Of a stretch of DNA of 8,487 nt, positions 1 through 6,013 are shown in pieces. Location of the stretch: assembly GCA_964472545.1 (NCBI GenBank), contig CAYYNP010000378.1, positions 1 through 8,487 of the forward strand, read 5' to 3'. Both the position numbers and the translations under genes were made by a program. The stretch is from CAYYNP01 sp964472545. Lineage in GTDB: Bacteria > Planctomycetota > Planctomycetia > Pirellulales > Thermoguttaceae. The stretch's first letter is position 1; every line of letters starts with the position of its first letter. Below the pieces are notes generated by a model, which saw only the letters and a list, made by a program, of their open reading frames with translations, did not search any database and was not told the DNA's origin.

Positions 1-1
1 C

Positions 2-715
2 CACCGCCAGGCCGCCGGGCGCCACCTGAAGACGATCGACGCCACCTGCCCTCTGGTCACCAAGGTCCATCGAGAGGCCGTTCGTTTCGCCAAGCAGGGG
101 CGGACCGTGATCTTGATCGGTCACGCCGGGCACGACGAGGTCGTGGGTACGATGGGGGAGGCTCCCGATTCGATCGTACTGGTGAACTCCATCGAAGACG
201 TAGATCGCATCGAAGTCGGCGACCCCAAGGAAACCGCCTACTTAACCCAAACTACCTTGTCGGTCGACGACGCCCAGCGGATCATTGCAAGACTGAAGGA
301 GCGATTTCCGGCCATCGTCGGACCGCCGAAGGACGACATCTGTTACGCGACCCAGAATCGTCAGGAGGCGGTGCGGGTGCTGGCCGAACAGGCGGACATG
401 GTGCTTGTGGTCGGCAGTCAGAACAGTTCGAATAGCCAGCGGCTGGCCGAACTGGCCCGAAGTGGCTGCCGGGCCGCACACCTTGTCGACGGGCCCGAGG
501 ACATCTCCCTGGATTGGTTCTCCGGCGACGAGACGGTGGCAATCACGGCCGGCGCCAGCGCGCCGGAAACCGTCGTGCAAGAATGTGTGGCGTTGCTGCG
601 AGAGGAGTTTGACGCTACCGTCCGGACGCAGACGATCTGCACGGAGGAGGTTCGGTTTCAGTTGCCGCGGGCGTTGAAGGGGTTGGGGGAGGGGGAGGGG
701 AAGGATGAAGGATGA
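2..715 (+). CDS. ispH: 4-hydroxy-3-methylbut-2-enyl diphosphate reductase (IspH/LytB), 5' end cut by window edge
   Basis: IspH is the iron-sulphur enzyme of the last step of the MEP isoprenoid pathway; it reduces HMBPP to IPP and DMAPP in the cytoplasm. The frame is open from base 2 and gives 237 residues. E. coli IspH is about 316, so roughly the first 80 residues, with the first cluster cysteine, lie outside the window. Visible family motifs are DATCPLVTKVH (second cluster Cys, codon 47-49), GHAGHDEVVGTMGEAP (catalytic His/Glu region), YLTQTTLS (the conserved Thr), PPKDDICYATQNRQ (third cluster Cys, codon 341-343) and GSQNSSNSQRL (substrate-binding Ser/Asn). The last residues, GEGEGKDEG, follow the usual family end. 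They are encoded by a G-run and heptamer repeat that also supplies the TGA stop, so the tail is probably repeat-derived. An internal GTG at 107 is not the start, because strong homology continues upstream of it. Confidence 0.97.
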   Translation, partial: HRQAAGRHLKTIDATCPLVTKVHREAVRFAKQGRTVILIGHAGHDEVVGTMGEAPDSIVLVNSIEDVDRIEVGDPKETAYLTQTTLSVDDAQRIIARLKERFPAIVGPPKDDICYATQNRQEAVRVLAEQADMVLVVGSQNSSNSQRLAELARSGCRAAHLVDGPEDISLDWFSGDETVAITAGASAPETVVQECVALLREEFDATVRTQTICTEEVRFQLPRALKGLGEGEGKDEG

Positions 716-755
716 AGGATGTAAGGGATGCGGGGTGTAGGGTGAGGGGTGCGGG
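679..755 (+). repeat. G-run tract and degenerate heptamer array at the end of ispH
   Basis: Four runs of 4-5 G with loops of 2, 1 and 1 nt fill 679-700 and fit the G-quadruplex pattern. Exact AAGGATG heptamers follow at 701-707, 708-714 and 715-721. The array then decays into GGGATGC, GGGGTGT, GGGTGAG and GGGGTGC-like units with G-runs at 725-727, 732-735, 740-742, 746-749 and 753-755. The array holds the ispH stop codon (713-715) and ends 11 bp before the next start codon. It looks like a slippage-prone simple repeat; any effect on the mRNA is inference. Confidence 0.75.
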
Positions 756-766
756 ATTCTTGAGTC

Positions 767-1822
767 ATGAACGTTACTGACCTCGAGTTGCATCTGGTGG
801 AAATCGTTCGCGCGGAGCCGGATCGGCCGGTGCGGACGGTGCTGGTGCGATTGTCGACCGACGCCGACCTTGATGGCTGGGGAGAGGCGGCAATCGATTG
901 GCGCTCTGCGGAACTGCCCGGCCGCCGCGACGCCTTGCTGCCGTTGCTGGCCGGCCGGAGCGTCTTCGATCTCGAAGAGTTGCACACCATCGACGCGCTG
1001 GGCGGCCCGCACGTGCGGTGCGCGGTGGAAATGGCGTTCTGCGATCTGTTCGGCCGGGCGCTGGGGCAGCCGCTGTGCCGCGTTCTCGGGGGAGTCTATC
1101 GCCGACGGATTCCATTGGCCGCGCGGCTGGCCGGCACTCGGCCCGAACGCGTGGCCCAACTTGCCGGCGAGTTGGCCGATCAGGGGTATCATTGCCAGAT
1201 CGTCGCCGCCGGAGGGGACCTGCCGGCCGACCTGGCGTTGTTTCGAGCGGTACACCAGAGCGTGGGACGTCACGTTGAACTCCGTCTGGACGGCGCGGCC
1301 GGATACGATCTGCAGACGGCACGCGACCTTTGTGCGGAACTCGAACAGGACGGCGAGGCGCCGCAGTACCTGATCGATCCGCTCGATCCGCCGGACCTGC
1401 GGCCGACGGCCGAATTGCGGCGACAAACCAACGTGCCGTTGGCCGCCTGCCGCCCGATCGGCTCGCCGGCCGACGTGTTGGAGGTGGTGCGCAGCAAGGC
1501 GGCACCGTTGGTGGTGCTCGACCTGGCAAACGTCGGCGGGATGCTGCCGGCGAAAAAGTGTGCGGCGGTGGCCGAAGCGGGGCAGCTCGCCGCCGTGCTG
1601 CGTGTCGGCCCGTCGTTGGGCATTGCCACGGCGGCCATGCTGCAATTGGCCGCCGCCACGGTTGCCTTCTCCGGCAGCAACGAGTGCGGCCATCACCAAC
1701 TCCACGACGACCTTCTGACCGAGCCGCTGGAAATCGTCGACGGCATGATCGCCGTGCCCCAAGCGCCGGGCCTGGGGATCGAGGTCGATCGGGCGAAGGT
1801 TGAGCGGTATCAGGTGATTTGA
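767..1822 (+). CDS. Enolase-superfamily (mandelate racemase/muconate lactonizing enzyme-like) protein with degenerate active site
   Basis: The 351-residue protein has the layout of the MR/MLE group of the enolase superfamily. The N-terminal capping domain is about 1-110, with a GWGEA motif at 38-42. A barrel follows at about 115-325, and the family-typical ending PGLGIEVD is at 334-341. MR/MLE enzymes need a catalytic KxK on the second barrel strand, three acidic Mg ligands (D, E, D/E) and often a further Lys/Asp. Here KxK is replaced by QIV (144-146). The first ligand, D175, is kept in LRLDG. The second is Asp (D204, LIDPLDPP) instead of Glu. The third position reads ACRP (227-230), with no acid. 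The later D-x-K-x-GG motif is DLANVGG (252-258), with Asn for Lys. Substrate cannot be assigned and the protein may not be catalytic. The ATG at 767 begins right at the family N-terminus, but no Shine-Dalgarno is visible. It may be co-transcribed with ispH, 51 bp upstream. Confidence 0.85.
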   Translation: MNVTDLELHLVEIVRAEPDRPVRTVLVRLSTDADLDGWGEAAIDWRSAELPGRRDALLPLLAGRSVFDLEELHTIDALGGPHVRCAVEMAFCDLFGRALGQPLCRVLGGVYRRRIPLAARLAGTRPERVAQLAGELADQGYHCQIVAAGGDLPADLALFRAVHQSVGRHVELRLDGAAGYDLQTARDLCAELEQDGEAPQYLIDPLDPPDLRPTAELRRQTNVPLAACRPIGSPADVLEVVRSKAAPLVVLDLANVGGMLPAKKCAAVAEAGQLAAVLRVGPSLGIATAAMLQLAAATVAFSGSNECGHHQLHDDLLTEPLEIVDGMIAVPQAPGLGIEVDRAKVERYQVI

Positions 1823-1847
1823 CGCAACACGGCCCGTCGTTCTGCTG

Positions 1848-2975
1848 CTACTCGGGCGTTTGAGCAGCGGCCGCCTTTTGCAGCAGCGTGACGCGAGGAC
1901 GGGCGTTGGCCTTGAGCATTAACGCCTCCCGCTGCTGGTTGATTCTGTCGAGCGACTCTGCCATCCGCTCGATCTCCGCCCGCAGCATCTCACATTCGAT
2001 CGAATTGGCGAAAACCTGCTCGGCGTCCTCCCGTTTCTCGGCAACATGCTTTTGCAGCAGATCTCGCTGGGTCGAAAGGACCTCGATCTCCAACTCCAGT
2101 TCGCCGACCTCGACCTCCCGCGGTCGCAGTTCGGCCGTCTTCCGGGCGTCTGGGGGATCATCGGAATCCTCACCGGGGCGGAGCTTGTCGAGCGATTGCC
2201 GTCTGTTATTGAGCAAGACCTCGGCACGAACCAACTCCAACTCGATCCGCAACGCTTCCCGGCGGTACTCGGCCAGTTCCTCAAGGGCAATCTGGCGTTT
2301 CATCGCCGAGACTTCCCCCGAGCCGGTCCCCAGCACTTTGCAGAGCCGCTGAAGGTCCTCGCGTTTCTTCCTCAGTTCGGCCGACATCTCCACGCACGTG
2401 TTATCGAGCACGTCGCGGGTCTCATTCGACGCGCGGCGCTCCAGGCCCACGATCGTCTCCAGATACGCGCCGACCACCGCGTTGACCAGCCGGGCCGCTC
2501 CGGCCGCGTCGTCGTCGCCGAGGCTGACCTGCATGATTTGGCTGTTGTTGGGGAAATCGACGCGCAATTCGCGTGCCAGCCAAGCCACCGGATCGGCCTC
2601 CCCCCTGACGGCGGCCAGCTTGGCAATCTCGGGGTCTTTCAAGGCGGCCGAGAGGACGAAACGACTCTTCAGAAGCTCCTGCTGCGTGCTCCGGTAGACG
2701 TCGAAACTGCCCGCTGCGGCCGAGCCATCGCCCGGGGGGATCGACGACTCCACGGCCACCCGCAACAACGCCGTAGCCGTGTGCCGATGCCGTTTCTCGA
2801 ACAGCGGCTGTAGTGTCGCCCGCACGATTGGATTTTCCACCCGTTGCACCCGGACTCTCACGGGTGGAACGCCGGGAGCGGGTGCTTGGGCATAGACGCC
2901 GGCAGCAGACGTCACCCACGCCAGGGCGAGACTCGTGAGGACCGGCCCCACGCCGAATTTGTGCTTGCCGTGCAT
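1848..2975 (-). CDS. Secreted Wzz/GumC-like (polysaccharide co-polymerase type) coiled-coil protein lacking kinase and C-terminal membrane helix
   Basis: The protein has 375 residues from the ATG at 2975. An in-frame GTG at 2984 lies inside the ribosome binding site and is unlikely to be used. A signal peptide or membrane anchor is visible at about 8-30 (hydrophobic run ending near VYAQA). Next comes a segment resembling the extracytoplasmic domain of planctomycete GumC/BY-kinase proteins: an ATALLRV strand, YRSTQQELLKSRFVL, a KDPEIAKL stretch, DPVAWLARELRV and LVNAVVGAYLE. Long charged helices, probably coiled coil, run from about residue 180 to 355. The end, ARPRVTLLQKAAAAQTPE, resembles the stretch that usually precedes the second membrane helix in such kinases; here the protein stops, with no helix and no kinase domain. 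A role in exopolysaccharide chain-length control or envelope organisation is inferred. Its 3' end faces the enolase-like gene with 25 bp between stop codons. Confidence 0.8.
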   Translation of the reverse strand: MHGKHKFGVGPVLTSLALAWVTSAAGVYAQAPAPGVPPVRVRVQRVENPIVRATLQPLFEKRHRHTATALLRVAVESSIPPGDGSAAAGSFDVYRSTQQELLKSRFVLSAALKDPEIAKLAAVRGEADPVAWLARELRVDFPNNSQIMQVSLGDDDAAGAARLVNAVVGAYLETIVGLERRASNETRDVLDNTCVEMSAELRKKREDLQRLCKVLGTGSGEVSAMKRQIALEELAEYRREALRIELELVRAEVLLNNRRQSLDKLRPGEDSDDPPDARKTAELRPREVEVGELELEIEVLSTQRDLLQKHVAEKREDAEQVFANSIECEMLRAEIERMAESLDRINQQREALMLKANARPRVTLLQKAAAAQTPE

Positions 2976-2983
2976 GATCGTCA

Positions 2984-2990
2984 CCTCTCC
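2984..2990 (-). promoter_or_regulatory. Ribosome binding site deciding the ATG start at 2975
   Basis: On the - strand the sequence reads GGAGAGG, ending 8 nt before the ATG at 2975. The alternative GTG at 2984 would overlap this site, so the ATG is preferred. Confidence 0.75.
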
Positions 2991-3040
2991 TGCAAAGGTA
3001 TTCCAGAGGACCCCAAAAGGAAACGTCGCGCCCCCGGTTC

Positions 3041-3068
3041 AGAATACGCGATTCCGGCGAGGAAGCAA
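3041..3068 (-). promoter_or_regulatory. Candidate housekeeping-type promoter for the Wzz-like gene
   Basis: On the - strand TTGCTT (3068-3063) and TATTCT (3046-3041) are separated by 16 bp. This predicts a leader of about 60 nt before the ATG at 2975. It lies in the 139-bp gap (2976-3114) after the membrane-protein gene. That gap also holds a weak dyad (CGTTCG/CGAACG arms) near 3086-3114. The boxes were matched by eye only. Confidence 0.35.
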
Positions 3069-3114
3069 GCGAATTGTCGACGACCGTTCGTCATCGTATC
3101 CGAGTTTGCGAACG

Positions 3115-3843
3115 TCACGGCGAGATCCCTACTGCCAGTGGGCCGTAAGCAAGCGAGTTGCTCGCCGGCAGCGGCGGTGTACGTCGGCCTGATGAGGAGG
3201 ATGGCGGGGCGTCTTCGGCGGGATCCGATGGTTCTGGATCGTCGTCGGGTTGAATTATCGAAGACAACGCCTGGAGGATCCCGCGAGTGTCGGCCGCCAT
3301 GTTCTCTGCTTCACGCTTCAGAGGGGTCTCTATTGCATCGCGAGAGCGATCCATGATCTGCTGCCAACGGGGCCCCTTCTGCTCGGCCGCACGGCCGACG
3401 TTGGTCCCGATCTGGCGGATGAGCTGCGCCAACTCGGCCACGTCCGACTCTTGCGGAGCGCTCGGCCGCCGGGCATCCGGTACAGAGGGCGTGGAAGGCG
3501 TCGGCGGAGTAGACCGCCACCACCAGACGCCGGCCCCCAACGCCAACGCGATCAGCACGGCGGTCGCGGCGGCCAGTGCAGGCTTCCGCGACCGGGCCGG
3601 GCGCGACGAGCGGCGCGCCGCCAGAAGGGGGAGTTCGGCCCGGTCCGCCGCGTCCAGACGTTCTTGCTCGACCTGTACCACGTCCGCGGCATCCCGCCGC
3701 AGACGTACGGCCATCGCCAGCGACGCCTCGTAGAATTGGCGGCACTCGCGGTCGCGAGAGACCTTTCGGGCTAAGGCAGGCGAGAGCGGTTTTCCCTTTT
3801 CGATCGCGGTACTGATACGCCACCGGGTCCAGGCAGAAATCAT
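3115..3843 (-). CDS. Single-pass membrane protein, probable anti-sigma factor of the adjacent ECF sigma factor
   Basis: The protein has 242 residues from the ATG at 3843, which overlaps the sigma-factor stop as ATGA. A GGGAG ribosome binding site lies 7 nt upstream, so the in-frame ATG at 3864 is less likely. A cytoplasmic N-terminal region (1-88) contains a helical segment TAIEKGKPLSPALARKV followed by DRECRQFYEASLAMAVRLRRD. One membrane helix follows (about 89-109, ending GVWWWR). The outer part starts with a Thr/Pro-rich linker (111-130), continues as a helical region with QLIRQIGTNVGRAAEQKG (140-157), and ends in an acidic, Ser/Pro-rich tail. No HxxxCxxC zinc-finger anti-sigma motif is present; the only cysteine is C34. 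The topology and coupling to the sigma gene argue for an anti-sigma or sigma-partner role. This is inferred from context, not from a recognised domain. Confidence 0.75.
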   Translation of the reverse strand: MISAWTRWRISTAIEKGKPLSPALARKVSRDRECRQFYEASLAMAVRLRRDAADVVQVEQERLDAADRAELPLLAARRSSRPARSRKPALAAATAVLIALALGAGVWWWRSTPPTPSTPSVPDARRPSAPQESDVAELAQLIRQIGTNVGRAAEQKGPRWQQIMDRSRDAIETPLKREAENMAADTRGILQALSSIIQPDDDPEPSDPAEDAPPSSSSGRRTPPLPASNSLAYGPLAVGISP

Positions 3844-3855
3844 GGTGAGTCTCCC
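3840..3855 (-). promoter_or_regulatory. Translational coupling site: GGGAG ribosome binding site and ATGA stop/start overlap
   Basis: On the - strand GGGAG (3855-3851) lies inside the last codons of the sigma gene, 7 nt before ATG (3843-3841). That ATG shares bases with the sigma stop TGA (3842-3840). Such overlaps usually keep two interacting partners at matched levels. Confidence 0.8.
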
Positions 3856-4502
3856 AATTGGCATGGGGTGGGACGTTTCAAGGTCGAAGCCGCCGGATTG
3901 TCGGCGGGCGCCCTGCCCGGGTCGGGCTCAACCAGGGCGAGCACGTGCGGGGCGAGGCACCTGCGGGCTCGGTGCAGCAGCACGCGCGTCGAGATCCTGG
4001 TGCGCCCCAACACAACGGCCACCTCGAGGATCGACATCTCCTCGGCGTAGCGGAGCCACAGCGCCGTGTACTGATCGTCTGAGACGGCCCGGCGGGCGAT
4101 CGACCAGAGATTCTCACGGAGTTCTTCTTTGGCGGCCGCTTCCTGTGGATCCGTGCTTCGCGGATCGCTGAGGCTGCCGCCGTCGAGGCCCGGTTCCGGC
4201 CTTCGTTTGCGGTGAAAATCGGCCGCCGCCCGCACGGCGATACGGTAGACCCATACGGAGAATGGCCGCCGCCCGTCGTGCTGGTCGATCCGCTGAAACA
4301 CGCGCACCAAAGACTGTTGGGCAATGTCTTCGGCGTCCGCCAGGCAGGCGGTTCTGCAACGCAGCAGATGTACCAGCCGCGGCCGCCAGCGGCGCGCAAG
4401 CTCCTCCATCGCGGATCGATCGCCGCGCTGGGCACGGCGGACCAGCGGCAACTCGTCCGCCGACGCCCGGACGTCGCTGAGGTCTGTCCGATCGTCGGGC
4501 AT
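3840..4502 (-). CDS. ECF-type RNA polymerase sigma factor (sigma-70 family)
   Basis: The protein has 220 residues and the two-domain layout of ECF sigma factors. Region 2 is at about 16-102. It includes the core-binding segment DAEDIAQQSLVRVFQRI (56-72) and the -10 recognition part RRPFSVWVYRIAVRAAADFHRKRR (described as residues 78-101). A linker of about 25 residues follows, then region 4 at about 125-185 with the helix-turn-helix LEVAVVLGRTRISTRVLLHR (159-178). A Pro/Ala-rich extension of about 35 residues (186-220) lies beyond the usual end. It overlaps the next gene's ribosome binding site. The ATG at 4502 is directly preceded by an in-frame TAA, so no longer N-terminus is possible. No Shine-Dalgarno is visible; translation may depend on the gene ending 29 bp upstream. 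It would direct RNA polymerase to a specific regulon, probably under control of the membrane protein encoded next. Confidence 0.93.
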   Translation of the reverse strand: MPDDRTDLSDVRASADELPLVRRAQRGDRSAMEELARRWRPRLVHLLRCRTACLADAEDIAQQSLVRVFQRIDQHDGRRPFSVWVYRIAVRAAADFHRKRRPEPGLDGGSLSDPRSTDPQEAAAKEELRENLWSIARRAVSDDQYTALWLRYAEEMSILEVAVVLGRTRISTRVLLHRARRCLAPHVLALVEPDPGRAPADNPAASTLKRPTPCQLGDSP

Positions 4503-4503
4503 T

Positions 4504-4541
4504 TAGCGTGTGCCAGCGAGGCTAGTGTATGTCAGCGAGGC
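4504..4541 (-). repeat. Two adjacent 19-bp direct repeats between the secreted-protein and sigma genes
   Basis: On the - strand GCCTCGCTGACATACACTA (4541-4523) is followed at once by GCCTCGCTGGCACACGCTA (4522-4504), 16 of 19 positions identical. The first copy includes the last codons and stop of the upstream gene. The second ends one base before the sigma ATG. The pair therefore makes up the whole intergenic spacer. Confidence 0.75.
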
Positions 4542-5854
4542 ATGGGGCGAGTTTCGTCCGGTACCCGTTCATCGAAACCCTCCAGCGCTTCCCGATCTCT
4601 CTCCATGGCCCGCTTTCGCTGTTCCATCTCCATCATCCGCTCCTCGTGTTCTCGGCGCTGCTCCATCTCCATCATCTCCTCCTCGTACGCACGGCGCGTC
4701 TCCATCTGCCGCCGGCGACTCCCGTTTACCGTGCGTATCAGTTCTTCCACCAGCGTGTCGGCGGGCCGCGTCAGGCGAGCCGTCACGTGCGCTCCGGCAC
4801 GGGAGACCTCGACGCCCTTGAGGATCTCCCTCAGCAGCAGAAACTCCTCTTCCTCTTCAAGCTCTTCGATGGGCAGTTGGACGAAGGCAATCGCCCCTTC
4901 GGCCAACTGGCGCACCTGCTCGGCCCGTTCCTGGTTGACGACCTCCACGGTCAGTTCAAACGTCACGGAATCTCCCTCGCCGCCGGCCGAGGCGGCCACG
5001 CCTTTGAGCATCCTGAAGACGGCCGATTGTTGCTCCGGGATGTCCAACGCCCGCCACGTCTGGTCGTCGAGTTTCAGGCCGGCGGCCAGAAACGCGCCCT
5101 TGGCGGTCGGAAGGACGACGTTGGCCGGACTGCCGAGTGGCACCGGGACGCCCTGTTCCCCGGCCGGGACACCCCTCACCCGATCCAGGGCCCGTTTCAC
5201 CTGGTCCTCATCCAGCCCAACGACGACGATGCCGTTGCTTCCGGCGTCCGGCTCGAGAACCGCCAGATAGACCTTCAAGTCAATCTCCGGCATCGTGCCT
5301 GAGTGAACTGTGGCCCCCTGGTATTCGGTGGACCGATACTCGGGCATGGCCAAAGCCAGCCCTTCGAGGTTTCCCGTACCGCCGCTAAGCGTGACCACGG
5401 CCACCGCCGTTAGCGCCATCTTCTCGACAAACTCCTCTTCGTCGCGGATCTCACCGGCAAACGGCGAGGCCAGTCCATACACGCTCACCGACTCGATCCC
5501 GCTGAGCGGATCGAACCCGATCACCCGGCCGAGTTTCTCCCGGGCGGTCTTTACGTCGGGGATACCGCCGAAATCGTGGGGCTCGTCGCGAATCAACACG
5601 TCGAGCAGTTGAAGGGCCTGCTGACCGAGCGGGTTCTCGACGAAACGCTTGACGTCCATCGCGACGTACCATACCGTGTCCGGCGGAACGACGGTGGCGT
5701 CGCTGGCCGCAGCGGCATTTTGCCCTGGGGCAACCGCGGCCGGAGCCGCCTCGTTCGGGGCCTGAGCCGTAGCCTGGCTTGCAGCCTGGCCCGCCGCCAG
5801 CACCAAAGACATCGACAACAGAAACACCACGCGACACGTCTTCAGAAACAGCAT
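4532..5854 (-). CDS. Secreted protein of unknown function with a charged, repeat-containing C-terminal tail
   Basis: I do not recognise this family. The ATG at 5854 is chosen because AGGAG lies 8 nt upstream and a clear signal peptide follows (LKTCRVVFLLSMSLVLAAGQ, cleavage near AGQAASQA). The frame is open further upstream to 6007 but lacks these signs. The 440-residue product has an Ala/Pro-rich linker (about 24-56). A mixed alpha/beta body follows (about 57-325), with FGGIPDVKTAREKLGRVIGF (95-114) and GFDPLSGIESVSVYGL (113-128). An acidic cluster EELEEEEEF lies near 330-338. The Arg/Glu/Met-rich tail (380-430) contains two 13-residue repeats (391-403 and 404-416) sharing MMEMEQR. The gene ends 29 bp before the ECF sigma gene on the same strand, so it is probably the first gene of that operon. 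A role as envelope sensor or regulatory partner is conceivable but is inferred from position only. Confidence 0.8.
   Translation of the reverse strand: MLFLKTCRVVFLLSMSLVLAAGQAASQATAQAPNEAAPAAVAPGQNAAAASDATVVPPDTVWYVAMDVKRFVENPLGQQALQLLDVLIRDEPHDFGGIPDVKTAREKLGRVIGFDPLSGIESVSVYGLASPFAGEIRDEEEFVEKMALTAVAVVTLSGGTGNLEGLALAMPEYRSTEYQGATVHSGTMPEIDLKVYLAVLEPDAGSNGIVVVGLDEDQVKRALDRVRGVPAGEQGVPVPLGSPANVVLPTAKGAFLAAGLKLDDQTWRALDIPEQQSAVFRMLKGVAASAGGEGDSVTFELTVEVVNQERAEQVRQLAEGAIAFVQLPIEELEEEEEFLLLREILKGVEVSRAGAHVTARLTRPADTLVEELIRTVNGSRRRQMETRRAYEEEMMEMEQRREHEERMMEMEQRKRAMERDREALEGFDERVPDETRPMPR
4618..4685 (-). repeat. 39-bp (13-codon) tandem repeat inside the secreted-protein gene
   Basis: The near-identical stretches 4618-4646 and 4657-4685 lie 39 bp apart and encode the paired MMEMEQR units of the charged tail. 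Spacing in whole codons points to in-frame duplication. A third, weaker unit (AMERDRE) may follow. Confidence 0.7.
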
Positions 5855-5862
5855 TCTCGTAG

Positions 5863-5867
5863 CTCCT
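5863..5867 (-). promoter_or_regulatory. Ribosome binding site deciding the ATG start at 5854
   Basis: AGGAG on the - strand lies 8 nt before the ATG at 5854. It supports this start over longer in-frame options up to 6007. Confidence 0.75.
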
Positions 5868-5903
5868 TTTCCCGTGCGATTGCGATACCAGACGCAGAAT
5901 TCA

Positions 5904-5917
5904 GTCGTGGCCACGAC
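5904..5917. promoter_or_regulatory. Perfect 14-bp palindrome, possible operator
   Basis: GTCGTGGCCACGAC equals its own reverse complement. It lies 49 bp upstream of the ATG at 5854, just downstream of the candidate promoter. It could bind a dimeric repressor, but it might also be a chance palindrome in GC-rich DNA. Confidence 0.35.
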
Positions 5918-5930
5918 GGCCCGCACCACC

Positions 5931-5959
5931 ATTACGGGCCGAAGACGCGAAACGTTACA
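5931..5959 (-). promoter_or_regulatory. Candidate ECF-type promoter ahead of the secreted-protein/sigma/anti-sigma unit
   Basis: On the - strand TGTAAC (5959-5954) and CGTAAT (5936-5931) are 17 bp apart. An AAC-containing -35 element and a CGT-type -10 element are usual for many ECF sigma factors, so autoregulation of the unit is possible. The match is by eye and short. The rest of the 159-bp gap (5855-6013) holds the 14-bp palindrome and the ribosome binding site. Confidence 0.35.
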
Positions 5960-6013
5960 GAAAAGTGCGAGAATGCGGCAGATCCGGCTGCCAACATCAG
6001 GTGGCATCGGGGA

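Noticed and set aside
242..1762. 506-codon open frame on the - strand
   Set aside because: It is antisense to ispH and the enolase-like gene, both of which have clear family motifs. Its His/Arg/Gln-rich composition is typical of a GC-rich shadow frame.
1823..1847. Bidirectional terminator between the convergent genes
   Set aside because: The gap holds only a very short ACG/CGT dyad and no T-run, so a terminator cannot be supported.
4212..5270. 352-codon open frame on the + strand
   Set aside because: It is a Ser/Arg-rich shadow frame antisense to the sigma factor and secreted-protein genes, with no recognisable motif.
5855..6007. 51-residue N-terminal extension of the secreted protein
   Set aside because: The ATG at 5854 has an ideal ribosome binding site and begins a signal peptide; the extension would bury it and covers the promoter candidate and palindrome.
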